A DNA stretch of 64,000 nucleotides from an uncultured Flavobacteriales bacterium. GTDB lineage: Bacteria; Bacteroidota; Bacteroidia; Flavobacteriales; Flavobacteriaceae. Positions 24,933 through 34,250 of this stretch are shown here, in pieces. Positions within the stretch are counted from its first letter, which is position 1. The number at the start of each line of letters is the position of its first letter. The notes beneath the pieces are model-generated. The model searched no databases and was not told the DNA's origin. It saw only the letters and a list, made by a program, of their open reading frames with translations. A program made the translations under genes and the position numbers. The stretch spans positions 1-64,000 of the forward strand of contig CAJXRD010000005.1 in assembly GCA_913058295.1 (NCBI GenBank), written 5' to 3'.

Positions 24933-26057
24933 ATGTCCGAATTAAAATTAATGAAAGGCAATGAAGCACTAGCAGAAGGAGCTATTCGAGCTGGTGTTGA
25001 TGCCTATTTTGGGTATCCCATTACACCTCAGTCTGAAGTGATAGAGTACTTAATGAGAGAACGGCCTGAAGAAAGAACAGGAATGGTGGTTTTACAAGCT
25101 GAAAGTGAAATTGCAGCGATCAATATGGTTTATGGTGCTGCTAGTACAGGAAAACGTGCTATGACCTCATCTTCTAGCCCTGGAATTTCATTAAAACTAG
25201 AAGGAATTTCTTATTTAGCAGGTGCCGAATTACCTGCTGTAATTGTAAATGTGGTTCGTGGTGGGCCAGGCTTGGGTACCATACAACCTTCACAAGCAGA
25301 TTATTTTCAATCGGTTAAAGGTGGTGGACACGGAGATTACAAATTATACGTATTGGCTCCCGCTTCTGTACAAGAAATGTCAGATTTTGTAGAAGATGCT
25401 TTCGATATTGCCTTTAAATACAGAGCTCCTGTATTAATCCTTTCAGATGGATTAATTGGTCAAATGATGGAAAAAGTAGTTTTAAAAGACCAACAAGAAC
25501 GTAGAAGTGATATGGAAGTTATTGAAAGTTGTGGCGATTGGGCAACAACGGGTAGAACAAACAGAGAACGAAATATAATCACTTCTCTCGATTTGCAATC
25601 AGAAAAAATGGAAGCTCGTGTTCATAGATTAATGAAGAAATATAAGCAAATGGAAAAAGAAGATTTGCGGTATGAAAAGATAAACTGTGAGGATGCGGAG
25701 TACTTAGTAGTTGCCTATGGTTCTAGTGCTCGAATTGCACAAAAAGCAATTGAATTGGCTAGAGAAAAAGGCATTAAGGCAGGTTTATTAAGACCTATCA
25801 CATTGTTCCCTTTTCCAAAACAGGAATTATTTGATCTCGCAGGTCAAGTTAAAGGAATTTTAAGTGTCGAGTTAAGTACAGGGCAGATGGTTGAGGATGT
25901 TCGCCTTTCTGTAGAACATAAAGTACCTGTAGAACATTTTGGAAGAACTGGTGGTATTATTCATACACCTGAAGAAATATTAGAAGCATTAGAACAAAAA
26001 ATAATAAATAATGGACGTATTAGACATCATAAAACCCGAGAATCGAGTATTCTGTAA
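24933..26057 (+). CDS. 2-oxoacid:ferredoxin oxidoreductase, alpha subunit (VorB/KorA-like)
   Basis: 374 residues. It has the pyrimidine-binding-domain motif AYFGYPITPQSEVIEYL, the catalytic-face segment QAESEIAAINMVYGAASTGKRAMTSSSSPG, and a C-terminal transketolase-C domain (AYGSSARIAQKAIELAREKG). Such alpha subunits act with beta, gamma and delta to decarboxylate 2-oxoacids oxidatively to acyl-CoA. Text resembles branched-chain (VOR) and 2-oxoglutarate (KOR) types, and the substrate cannot be settled by eye. Its 3' end overlaps the beta subunit by 47 bp. Confidence 0.9.
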   Translation: MSELKLMKGNEALAEGAIRAGVDAYFGYPITPQSEVIEYLMRERPEERTGMVVLQAESEIAAINMVYGAASTGKRAMTSSSSPGISLKLEGISYLAGAELPAVIVNVVRGGPGLGTIQPSQADYFQSVKGGGHGDYKLYVLAPASVQEMSDFVEDAFDIAFKYRAPVLILSDGLIGQMMEKVVLKDQQERRSDMEVIESCGDWATTGRTNRERNIITSLDLQSEKMEARVHRLMKKYKQMEKEDLRYEKINCEDAEYLVVAYGSSARIAQKAIELAREKGIKAGLLRPITLFPFPKQELFDLAGQVKGILSVELSTGQMVEDVRLSVEHKVPVEHFGRTGGIIHTPEEILEALEQKIINNGRIRHHKTRESSIL

Positions 26058-26784
26058 ATCAAAATTAATGACCGATACGGCTTTGTCGTATTGTCCTGGC
26101 TGTGGTCATGGTACTGCTCATAATTTAGCCATGGAGGTGATTGACGAGATGGGTATTGTTGAAGATACTATTGGTGTTGCACCTGTGGGATGCTCGGTAT
26201 TGGCTTATGATTTTATGAATATAGATATGACCCAAGCTGCTCATGGTAGAGCACCTGCCGTTGCTACTGCCATAGCAAGAACATGGCCCGAGAAGTATGT
26301 TTTTACTTACCAAGGGGATGGAGATTTAGCAGCCATTGGTAGTGCAGAAACATTGCATACTTGCAATCGAGGTGAAAATATTGTAATCATTTTTGTTAAT
26401 AATGGAATCTATGGTATGACGGGAGGACAAATGGCTCCAACTACTCTACCCGGAATGCGCACGTCAACATCGCCTTATGGACGTGAAATTGAAACCATGG
26501 GATCTCCATTAAAAATGACAGAATTAATAGCAAATCTTCCTGGCGTGTATTATGTAACAAGACAAGCAGTGCATACTCATAAGCATGCAAGAAAAGCAAA
26601 AAAAGCAATTAAAAAGGCTTTTGAAAATACACGGTTGAAAAAAGGGCTTTCCTTTGTAGAGATTGTCTCAAATTGTAACTCAGGATGGAAAATGAATCCA
26701 ATTGAATCTAACGAATGGATGGTAGAAAATATGTTCCCTTATTTTCCACTAGGGGATATTAAAGTAAATGGTAAATTAAAATAA
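26011..26784 (+). CDS. 2-oxoacid:ferredoxin oxidoreductase, beta subunit (TPP-binding)
   Basis: 257 residues carrying the thiamine-diphosphate site: SYCPGCGHGTAHNLAM, the GDGDLAAIGSAETLHTC metal-binding region, and NNGIYGMTGGQMAPTT. The start at 26011 lies inside the alpha gene; a later ATG at 26068 would avoid the overlap but would shorten the N-terminus just before the CPGCGHG motif. I keep the longer start because residues such as PENRVFCKSK fit the family. It forms the catalytic core with the alpha subunit. Confidence 0.92.
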   Translation: MDVLDIIKPENRVFCKSKLMTDTALSYCPGCGHGTAHNLAMEVIDEMGIVEDTIGVAPVGCSVLAYDFMNIDMTQAAHGRAPAVATAIARTWPEKYVFTYQGDGDLAAIGSAETLHTCNRGENIVIIFVNNGIYGMTGGQMAPTTLPGMRTSTSPYGREIETMGSPLKMTELIANLPGVYYVTRQAVHTHKHARKAKKAIKKAFENTRLKKGLSFVEIVSNCNSGWKMNPIESNEWMVENMFPYFPLGDIKVNGKLK

Positions 26785-26789
26785 CAGTT

Positions 26790-27356
26790 ATGACAGAAGA
26801 AATTATTATTGCTGGATTTGGAGGTCAAGGTGTATTATCTATGGGTAAAATTTTAGCTTATTCTGGAATCATGCAAGATCAGGAAGTTAGTTGGATGCCT
26901 TCCTATGGACCCGAAATGCGAGGGGGTACAGCAAACGTAACCGTTATATTAAGCAATGATAGAATAAGCTCTCCATATTTAAAAGTGTTTGATACCGCTA
27001 TTATTCTAAATCAGCAGTCCATGGATAAGTTTGAACATTCTGTGAAGCCTGGAGGATATTTAATTTATGATCCTAACGGAATTATACAACATCCAACTAG
27101 AACAGACATATATATATTCTCTATTGAAGGCTCAAAAATTGCAGCTGAAATGGGAAATAAAAAAATATTTAATATGGTTATTTTAGGAGGATTTTTAAAG
27201 GTGAAACCCATTGTAAAATTAGAGAATGTAATTGATGGCTTAAAAAAATCACTTTCTGAAAGATATCATTATTTAATTCCAAAAAATGAAGAAGCACTAC
27301 ATAAAGGTATAGAGAGTATTGTTCCATATAAAATAAACAATAAGGTTTTTTCATGA
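26790..27356 (+). CDS. 2-oxoacid:ferredoxin oxidoreductase, gamma subunit
   Basis: 188 residues matching the POR gamma domain: IIAGFGGQGVLSMGKILAYSG at the start, MPSYGPEMRGGTANVTVILS, and NMVILGGFLKVKP. This subunit binds CoA and helps channel it to the acyl intermediate. It starts 5 bp after the beta gene and is the last gene before the terminator at 27390-27430. Confidence 0.92.
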   Translation: MTEEIIIAGFGGQGVLSMGKILAYSGIMQDQEVSWMPSYGPEMRGGTANVTVILSNDRISSPYLKVFDTAIILNQQSMDKFEHSVKPGGYLIYDPNGIIQHPTRTDIYIFSIEGSKIAAEMGNKKIFNMVILGGFLKVKPIVKLENVIDGLKKSLSERYHYLIPKNEEALHKGIESIVPYKINNKVFS

Positions 27357-27389
27357 TTTTTAATATTTCTTAAAATCTATATTACTATG

Positions 27390-27430
27390 AAAATGGTAAA
27401 GAGTTTATAATAAATTCTTTACCATTTTTT
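27390..27430 (+). terminator. Terminator after the ferredoxin oxidoreductase operon
   Basis: Perfect 13-bp stem AAAATGGTAAAGA (27390-27402) / TCTTTACCATTTT (27416-27428) with a 13-nt loop and a short T-run to 27430. Confidence 0.85.
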
Positions 27431-27591
27431 ATGATAGTTAAAAGATTACTATTCTTATACACATTCTTTATAATATCGTAAAAATTGAATAACTTCGGAA
27501 AATTGTAATACTGTTTAATTTACAATATTGATTTAGTAAAAAAACAGTTATTAATCCAGTAGAAAATAATATAAATTCAAAATAAACAAAA

Positions 27592-28713
27592 ATGAATAAA
27601 CTAGTACTTAGTCTTGGAATAGCTTTTAGCAGCTTGTTGATAACAGCACAAGAAACCTACAAATTTACTCCTCTAATTGATATTGATGCCACTCCTGTGA
27701 TCAGTCAAGGAAACACCGGAACATGTTGGAGTTTTTCTACTTCTTCCTTTTTAGAATCTGAAATTATTAGACTTACGGGAAAACAAGTCGATCTTTCAGA
27801 AATGTATAATGTTCGAAATACCTATCCTGTAAAAGCCGACAACTATGTGATGCGTCAAGGAAAAGCACAGTTTAGTGAAGGTGGATTGATCCATGATGTT
27901 TTAAATAGTACAAGAGATTTTGGATTGGTTCCTGTTGAGAGCTATAGCGGTCTTTTTGGAGATGCAACCAAACATAACCACGCTCAAATGGTTTCTACCT
28001 TAACTGCTATGGTGGAGTCTCATGTGAAAAACTCTAAAAATTTAAGTCCGAAATGGAGATCTTCCTTTGATGCTACTTTAGATGTTTACTTAGGTAAGAA
28101 TATAACCGAATTTTCTTATGAAGGCAAAAAATACACTCCTCTAGAGTTTGCTAAAGAGATGAAAATAAATACAGCAGACTATGTAAATATCACTTCCTTT
28201 ACACATGCTCCATTTTATTCAGAATTTATTTTAAACATCCCAGACAACTTCAGTAATGGAAGCTTTTATAATGTCCCAATTAATGATATAGTTGCTATTG
28301 TTGATAATGCCTTAGAAAATGGATATACTGTTGCTTTAGATTGTGATGTAAGTGAACGTACTTTCTCTTCGAAGGATGGTGTTGCTGTAATCCCATCTAA
28401 TAAATTAAATAATTTAAAAGCACTTCATAGTATTTATCCTGAAAAAGAAATTACACAAGAATACCGCCAGCAAGAATTTGAAAACTTTAATACCACCGAT
28501 GATCATTTAATGCACATTACAGGTACGGTAAAAGATCAAGATGGGAATGTTTATTATATGGTTAAAAATAGCTGGGGATCTAACCCAGAAAGAACTGCAA
28601 ATGGTGGTTATGTTTATTTTAGTGAGGCCTATATTCGATTAAAAACAATAAGTATCACCTTACATAAGGATGCAGTAACTAAAGATGTGGCTCAAAAATT
28701 AAGTCTAAACTAA
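27592..28713 (+). CDS. Exported C1-family cysteine peptidase (PepC/bleomycin-hydrolase-like)
   Basis: 373 residues with a short signal peptide ending LLITAQ (20). The papain-type triad is present: C45 in GNTGTCWSFSTSSFLES, H308 in DDHLMHITGTV, N326 in VKNSWGSN; Q39 upstream can supply the oxyanion hole. Architecture follows aminopeptidase C. Export is unusual for classical PepC but common in Bacteroidota members. It would degrade peptides in the periplasm. Confidence 0.9.
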   Translation: MNKLVLSLGIAFSSLLITAQETYKFTPLIDIDATPVISQGNTGTCWSFSTSSFLESEIIRLTGKQVDLSEMYNVRNTYPVKADNYVMRQGKAQFSEGGLIHDVLNSTRDFGLVPVESYSGLFGDATKHNHAQMVSTLTAMVESHVKNSKNLSPKWRSSFDATLDVYLGKNITEFSYEGKKYTPLEFAKEMKINTADYVNITSFTHAPFYSEFILNIPDNFSNGSFYNVPINDIVAIVDNALENGYTVALDCDVSERTFSSKDGVAVIPSNKLNNLKALHSIYPEKEITQEYRQQEFENFNTTDDHLMHITGTVKDQDGNVYYMVKNSWGSNPERTANGGYVYFSEAYIRLKTISITLHKDAVTKDVAQKLSLN

Positions 28714-28744
28714 TTTCTTAGAATATAAAGAGCATAAATTTTGA

Positions 28745-29947
28745 ATGGATAAAGTTAAATTAGGCCTCAAGGAAAATTGGTTACAATTCACCATTTTAGT
28801 GATTGTAAATGCTTTTGTTGGAGGAATGGTTGGTTTAGAACGAACCATTTTTCCAAAGTTTGCAGAGGTTGAGTTTGGTGTTGCTTCCAAAACAGCAATA
28901 CTATCTTTCATTATAGCTTTCGGAATTACCAAAGCCATTACCAACTACTTTACGGGTAAACTTGCCAATAGATTTGGAAGAAAAAACCTATTGCTCTTAG
29001 GTTGGTTATTTGCAATCCCAATCCCATTTGTTTTAATTTATGCTAGCTCTTGGAATTGGGTGGTGTTTGCTAATATACTTTTGGGAATAAATCAAGGATT
29101 GACTTGGAGTAGTACTGTGGTAATGAAAATTGATCTAGTAGGAGAAAAAGATCGAGGATTGGCCATGGGCATCAATGAGTTTGCTGGGTATTTTGCGGTT
29201 GGAATTGTAGCTTTTTTAACTGGTTTCATCGCTCAAAAATATGGAGTAACACCTTACCCCTTTTATTTAGGAATTGGAATTTCTATTATAGGTTTTTTAT
29301 TATCCTTATTCTTTGTAAAAGATACCAGAGCATTTGTTGCTAAAGAACAGGAAACCACTGCGACAGAAAAATTAGATCATGTATTTTTAGAAACCTCCTT
29401 TAAAAATAAAAACCTAAGTGCTATTACACAAGCTGGTTTAGTAAACAATTTAAACGACGGAATGATTTGGGGTCTCTTGCCTATTTTACTATTGTCTTTA
29501 AATTATAATTCCAAAAATATTGGAATCATCGCAGCTGTCTATCCAGCAGTATGGGGAATTGGACAGTTATTTACCGGTAAAATGGCAGATTTATATTCCA
29601 AAAAGAAAATGCTTTTTTGGGGGATGTTATTGCAGGGAATCGCAATTATGTTTATCCCATATTTTACAAGTTTCTATTCCCTAATATTCATTGCAATTAT
29701 CTTAGGATTAGGAACAGCTTTAGTCTACCCTACGTTTTTATCGGCTATTGCAGATGCAACATCTCCAAGACAACGAGCAGAAAGTATTGGAGTTTTTAGG
29801 CTCTGGAGAGATTTAGGTTATGCGATTGGAGCAATTATCTCAGGTATTATAGCTGATCTATTTGGGATTTCTTATGCAATCTCTTTTATTGGAGGAATAA
29901 CTATTTTATCTGCTATAATCATTAAATTTAGAATGGAAAGTGACTAA
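28745..29947 (+). CDS. Major facilitator superfamily transporter
   Basis: 400 residues, twelve hydrophobic helices. The MFS loop 2-3 motif appears as GKLANRFGRKNLLLLGW (about 73-89) and its second-half counterpart as GKMADLYSKKKMLFWG. No substrate-specific signature is recognisable. It lies 31 bp after the peptidase gene and 31 bp before the transglycosylase gene. Confidence 0.88.
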   Translation: MDKVKLGLKENWLQFTILVIVNAFVGGMVGLERTIFPKFAEVEFGVASKTAILSFIIAFGITKAITNYFTGKLANRFGRKNLLLLGWLFAIPIPFVLIYASSWNWVVFANILLGINQGLTWSSTVVMKIDLVGEKDRGLAMGINEFAGYFAVGIVAFLTGFIAQKYGVTPYPFYLGIGISIIGFLLSLFFVKDTRAFVAKEQETTATEKLDHVFLETSFKNKNLSAITQAGLVNNLNDGMIWGLLPILLLSLNYNSKNIGIIAAVYPAVWGIGQLFTGKMADLYSKKKMLFWGMLLQGIAIMFIPYFTSFYSLIFIAIILGLGTALVYPTFLSAIADATSPRQRAESIGVFRLWRDLGYAIGAIISGIIADLFGISYAISFIGGITILSAIIIKFRMESD

Positions 29948-29978
29948 AACTTATCTTTCTTCTTAATACTTTTATAAA

Positions 29979-31415
29979 ATGAAAAAAATAATATTTTTAG
30001 GTTCTATATTAATTAGCATGGTATTCTTTTCTTGTAATTCTGATAAAAAACAAGAGGAGATTAATAAAATTACATTACCAAAAATTGAAAGAGATTTAAA
30101 GGAGGTTTTAAAAGATGGAAAATTAAGGGTTTCCACAACTTATAGCGGGACTAGTTATTTCCTATATCGCGGTAGCCCAAAAGGTTTCGAATATGAGCTT
30201 TTAGAGCGATTTGCAGAATATTTAAATGTAGAGTTAGAAATTGTAGTAGCTAATGATATAAACAATCTAATACCCAACTTAAATAAAGGAAAAGTAGATT
30301 TAATTGCTCACGGATTAACGATTACTTCAGAAAGAAAAGAAAAAGTGTCTTTTTCAGAATATATCTATTTAAGCCATCAGATTTTAGTTCAAAAAAAACC
30401 TGATAACTGGAGAAAAATGAAATGGAGCTCCTTAGAACGTTCGCTGATTCATGATCCCATAGAGTTGATAAATGACACGGTTTCTATAAGAGCAGAAACT
30501 GCCTATATGCATCGCATTAATAATTTATCTGATGAAATTGGAGGGGATATAATAATTGATACCCTACATGGCTCTATTACTACAGATGAAATAATAAAAA
30601 TGGTAGTAGATGGAAAAATTAAATATACAGTTGCGGATGATAATATTGCCAAAATTGTTTCTTCCTATTATCCAATTTTAGATATTGAAGTACCTATTAG
30701 TTTTTCACAACGAAATGCTTGGGCAACTAGACATTCTTCTCCTTTGTTATTGAAGGAATTAAATAAATGGCTAAAGGAGTTTAAAAAAGAAATAGATTAT
30801 TATGTTATTTATGATAACTATTTTGAAAACAAAAGAGATTTTAGAAGGCGAATTAAAAGTGATTTTTACAGTGCTAATGGGAATACTATTAGCAAGTATG
30901 ATGAATTGATAAAAAAGGAATCCAAAAAAATAGGCTGGGACTGGCGTTTGGTTACTTCTTTAATTTATCAAGAATCGAGATTTGACCCTAAGTCTAATTC
31001 TTGGGCTGGAGCTGGAGGATTAATGCAAATAATGCCTGCTACTGCTAAAGAATTAGGAGTGAAAAATAGAAAAGATCCAACTGAAAGTGTAGTCGGCGGG
31101 ACGAAATATTTATCCATTATCTGGGAACGATTTGAAGATATAGAAGATTCTATTCAACGTAAAAAATTTACCATGGCATCTTATAATTGTGGTCATGGAC
31201 ATGTATTAGATGCACAACGATTAGCCAAAAAGAGAGGCTTAGATAGTACCAAGTGGGATGATAATGTGGAGAAAATAATTTTAGAATTAAGTCTTCAGAA
31301 AAATTATAATGACCCAGTAGTTAAATATGGTTATGTAAGAGGGATTGAACCTTATAATTATGTTCAACAAATCTATGAACGATATGACCACTATAAGAAG
31401 TTTATCAAAGAGTAA
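29979..31415 (+). CDS. Lipoprotein lytic transglycosylase with substrate-binding domain (MltF-like)
   Basis: 478 residues. Lipobox MVFFSC gives a lipidated C19. Residues about 40-275 form a periplasmic solute-binding domain (GKLRVSTTYSGTSYFLYRG, FEYELLERFAEYL). Residues about 315-470 are an SLT lysozyme-like domain with catalytic E332 in IYQESRFDP, then AGAGGLMQIMPATAKELG and MASYNCGHGHVLDAQRLA. This is the MltF arrangement: cleavage of peptidoglycan to 1,6-anhydro-muropeptides, modulated by the binding domain. It converges with the response regulator 33 bp away. Confidence 0.92.
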   Translation: MKKIIFLGSILISMVFFSCNSDKKQEEINKITLPKIERDLKEVLKDGKLRVSTTYSGTSYFLYRGSPKGFEYELLERFAEYLNVELEIVVANDINNLIPNLNKGKVDLIAHGLTITSERKEKVSFSEYIYLSHQILVQKKPDNWRKMKWSSLERSLIHDPIELINDTVSIRAETAYMHRINNLSDEIGGDIIIDTLHGSITTDEIIKMVVDGKIKYTVADDNIAKIVSSYYPILDIEVPISFSQRNAWATRHSSPLLLKELNKWLKEFKKEIDYYVIYDNYFENKRDFRRRIKSDFYSANGNTISKYDELIKKESKKIGWDWRLVTSLIYQESRFDPKSNSWAGAGGLMQIMPATAKELGVKNRKDPTESVVGGTKYLSIIWERFEDIEDSIQRKKFTMASYNCGHGHVLDAQRLAKKRGLDSTKWDDNVEKIILELSLQKNYNDPVVKYGYVRGIEPYNYVQQIYERYDHYKKFIKE

Positions 31416-31448
31416 GTATTAAATATTTTTCTTTAATAGTTTTCATCA

Positions 31449-32204
31449 CTACTCTAGCCAAAGCTTAAAATCTTTTACTCGCTCTCTAGCAACTATTACT
31501 TCTTGTTCTGAATAACTATTCAGTTTTAATTCTAAACGAGAATTGGTATAGGAGATAATGTCTTTTATTGCATTAATATTGATGTAATATTTACGACTAA
31601 TTCTAAAAAACAATTTTGGAGATAGTTCTTGTTCTAAATGCTCTAGAGTTGTATCCAACAAATAAGATCTCCCATTTGTAGTATGGGCATAGGTTCCTTT
31701 GTTTTCTGAATAAAAACATTCGATCTCATCAACAGATATCATTTTTAAATGCTGCCCTATCTTGGTAGTGAATCGTTTTTTATACTCTCGCTCTATCGGA
31801 TTCCCCAATAACTTTTTAATATCATCAAAGTTAAGTTGCACGTTGGAAGCTTGAGGTTTTAATTCTTTGTACTTGTCGACTGCAACCAGTAATTCATCTT
31901 CGTCAATTGGTTTTAATAAATAGTCAATACTATTTAGTTTAAAAGCTTGTAATGCATATTCATCAAAGGCAGTGGTGAAAATAATAGAGCTTTTAATTTC
32001 TATGGAATCAAAAATTTCAAAGGATAGTCCATCACTTAATTGGATGTCTAAAAAAATTAAATCGGGATGTTCATTATTTTCAAACCAATGAATTGATTCT
32101 TCAACACTGTGCAGCATTTTATTTACAGTTAGCCCTACTTTTTCAAGCATTCGTTGCAACCTACGTGCAGATGGTTTTTCGTCTTCTATAATTAATACTT
32201 TCAT
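31449..32204 (-). CDS. LytTR-type response regulator
   Basis: 251 residues from the ATG at 32204 (MKVLIIEDEKPSARR); a start three codons upstream is possible. The receiver domain has the acidic pair E7-D8, the phospho-acceptor D53 in FLDIQLSDG, and a conserved Lys in YLLKPIDEDEL. The LytTR DNA-binding domain occupies about 145-251 (FRISRKYYININAIKDI). Its partner is the LytS-type kinase at 32904-34250, read toward it with two small 2TM genes between. It probably binds direct repeats at its target promoters. Confidence 0.93.
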   Translation of the reverse strand: MKVLIIEDEKPSARRLQRMLEKVGLTVNKMLHSVEESIHWFENNEHPDLIFLDIQLSDGLSFEIFDSIEIKSSIIFTTAFDEYALQAFKLNSIDYLLKPIDEDELLVAVDKYKELKPQASNVQLNFDDIKKLLGNPIEREYKKRFTTKIGQHLKMISVDEIECFYSENKGTYAHTTNGRSYLLDTTLEHLEQELSPKLFFRISRKYYININAIKDIISYTNSRLELKLNSYSEQEVIVARERVKDFKLWLE

Positions 32205-32255
32205 ATACTTCACGTTTTGATCGCAATAAAATTAAGGTTTTGATTATTATGATCT

Positions 32256-32582
32256 CTAAAATTTATTTCGTTTTAAGTCCTCATCTTCTTTATCCATATA
32301 TTCTTTGATCTTTCTATCCTCCCAATTTTTTAATAAAGAGAACTTATCTTTATAAACAGATACCCAATGAAAAAAGAGTCCTATTCCCCAGAAGAATGGT
32401 GTTGTAAACATGGGCCATTTTGGAATTTTAATATCAGTAAATCCACTTTGAAAAACACCTAAGTTAACAATAATCAATATTAAATTGATTGTGATGTATA
32501 CGGTAAGGTGCATGTAAAAGTCCTTTACTTCTTTTACTCTCTTTTTTGCTTTTTTATATTTTTCTTCGTTATAATTATCCAT
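32256..32582 (-). CDS. 2TM domain protein (third in tandem)
   Basis: 108 residues from the ATG at 32582 (MDNYNEEKYKKAKKRV); an in-frame ATG at 32600 overlaps the upstream gene and gives an off-pattern N-terminus. It consists of one 2TM domain: basic helix KKAKKRVKEVKDFYMHL, two membrane helices, and a charged tail WEDRKIKEYMDKEDED. It is a paralogue of the upstream small protein and of the kinase C-terminus. Role in signalling is inferred from position. Confidence 0.82.
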   Translation of the reverse strand: MDNYNEEKYKKAKKRVKEVKDFYMHLTVYITINLILIIVNLGVFQSGFTDIKIPKWPMFTTPFFWGIGLFFHWVSVYKDKFSLLKNWEDRKIKEYMDKEDEDLKRNKF

Positions 32583-32590
32583 TATATTTA

Positions 32591-32899
32591 TTATTTCCAT
32601 CTGTTATTTGATTGCTTATTATCATTATCCATAAACTCTTTTATCTTACGATCTTCCCAGTTTTTATTCATATAAGGAACCCAGCCAAAAGCTTTAAAAG
32701 CGTGAAAAACGATTCCTATTCCCCAACCAAAAGCTACCCATAAAAACCAAGGGTTTCTCCATTCATCGATATAATAATTTAATCCTGCCATAAAAAGGAT
32801 AAAAATCACGTAAGACATTAGGTTAGAATAAAACTTTTTTATGGCTGCAACGCGTTCTTTAGCACGCAGGTATTTATTTTCGTTATTAAAATTATCCAT
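32591..32899 (-). CDS. 2TM domain protein (second in tandem)
   Basis: 102 residues from the ATG at 32899 (MDNFNNENKYLRAKERV); an upstream in-frame ATG at 32923 lies inside the kinase gene. One 2TM domain: RAKERVAAIKKFYSNL, two hydrophobic helices with FGWGIGIVFHAFKAF, and the tail NWEDRKIKEFMDND. It begins 4 nt after the kinase stop codon, so the two are probably translationally coupled. Confidence 0.82.
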   Translation of the reverse strand: MDNFNNENKYLRAKERVAAIKKFYSNLMSYVIFILFMAGLNYYIDEWRNPWFLWVAFGWGIGIVFHAFKAFGWVPYMNKNWEDRKIKEFMDNDNKQSNNRWK

Positions 32900-32903
32900 A
32901 GTA

Positions 32904-34250
32904 TTATTTATTATAGTTATCAAAATCGTCTTTATCCATTAGTTCTTTCATCTTTTTTTCTTCCCAATCCTTTCCTAATAAGGGATTATAATTAAAGGTT
33001 TCCATAGCATGACCAGCTACTCCAAAGCCCCAGCCTAGTATTGGAAATATTGCCCAGGGAAAACCTGTGGATCTATAGTTTAAAAAGATAAAAACAGGCA
33101 TCATCATTAAATAAATTGCAAAGTGAATGTAAAATCCTTTTAGTTTCTCCACATGCTCTTTAGCTCGTGCGTATTTTTTTTCAGATATATAACTTGTTTG
33201 TGTTTCCATAATCGTGATATTTTTTGTTAATATTGGGATAGAAATGCAAAATTCTTTATCCGTTTTATTTATTAAAACTGGTCTGTCTGTAAGCAAATAA
33301 TAGCGCTGCTTGATATTTTTTAATCCAACTCCAGTACTAGCTTTTATTACTTGTTTTGGCTGGGAATTGTTTTTTACTATTAAATTACCATCCTCTTCCT
33401 GTATGGAGATATGCAGTTTTTTAGTAGGGGTAACAATATTATGTTTTACCGCATTTTCTAAAACTAATTGAAGAGAAAGTGGTACTACTTTAGCTTCGGG
33501 GTTGCTTAACTTTTCAGGTAATGAGAAAACAATACTGTCTTCAAATCGCATTTTTATAAGTGACATATATAAAGTTGCAAACTTTAACTCCTCTTCTACC
33601 GAAACTAAATCCTTATTTTTTTGTTCTAGAACATATCTGTATACTTTAGATAATGCAGTGGTAAATTTATTAGCAGCTTCAGGGTTTTCTTCAATTAAAC
33701 TGGTCAATACATTTAAACTATTGAATAAAAAGTGAGGGTCCAATTGATTTTTTAAAGCATCGAATTTTGCAGAGGCTGTACCAGCAATTATTTTTTGTTC
33801 TTTTACTTTATTCTCTTGTTTATGCCTATAATAAAAGATTGACAATATAACATAACTAACTACTAATGAAATAGATAATGTAACGTAATACTCTTGTGGC
33901 TTTTCTTCTGAAATAAACTGAGTTAAGTTTCTCGCTCCAAAAATAACTTCGTGTACAATTCTAATAAAGAATACAGATATGGTAGTGATTCCTAGAACTC
34001 CAATACTAAGAATACCAATTGTTTTTAATGTGAAAAAAGTTAATTTAAACCGAATGAATATATACCTAAAGAAATACCCATTTGCCAAATACAAAACCAC
34101 GGCGTATAACTGATTGTATGCAAAAATGATTAACAATTGTTTGATACTAGAGTATTCAAGTCCGTTAGAATAACGAATCAACCCTATTACTATAAAAACA
34201 ACAATTCCTAATAAAAATGCTTTTCCAAATTCTTTTATAAAACCAGTCAT
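32904..34250 (-). CDS. LytS-type sensor histidine kinase with fused C-terminal 2TM domain
   Basis: 448 residues. Four membrane helices span about 8-142. The His-kinase domain has H173 in QLDPHFLFNSLN, the N-box LVLENAVKHN and a G-box in STGVGLKNIKQRY. At about 349 a new METQTSYISEKKYARAKEHV begins a full 2TM domain (two helices, tail DWEEKKMKELMDKDD), which repeats the two genes that follow. The kinase would phosphorylate the LytTR regulator at 31449. Its ATG directly follows the stop of the upstream gene (TAGATG), so expression is coupled. Confidence 0.9.
   Translation of the reverse strand: MTGFIKEFGKAFLLGIVVFIVIGLIRYSNGLEYSSIKQLLIIFAYNQLYAVVLYLANGYFFRYIFIRFKLTFFTLKTIGILSIGVLGITTISVFFIRIVHEVIFGARNLTQFISEEKPQEYYVTLSISLVVSYVILSIFYYRHKQENKVKEQKIIAGTASAKFDALKNQLDPHFLFNSLNVLTSLIEENPEAANKFTTALSKVYRYVLEQKNKDLVSVEEELKFATLYMSLIKMRFEDSIVFSLPEKLSNPEAKVVPLSLQLVLENAVKHNIVTPTKKLHISIQEEDGNLIVKNNSQPKQVIKASTGVGLKNIKQRYYLLTDRPVLINKTDKEFCISIPILTKNITIMETQTSYISEKKYARAKEHVEKLKGFYIHFAIYLMMMPVFIFLNYRSTGFPWAIFPILGWGFGVAGHAMETFNYNPLLGKDWEEKKMKELMDKDDFDNYNK

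Noticed and set aside
27502-27526. Inverted repeat ATTGTAA/TTACAAT as an operator for the C1 peptidase
   Set aside because: Seven-bp AT-rich arms are expected by chance here and nothing else supports it.
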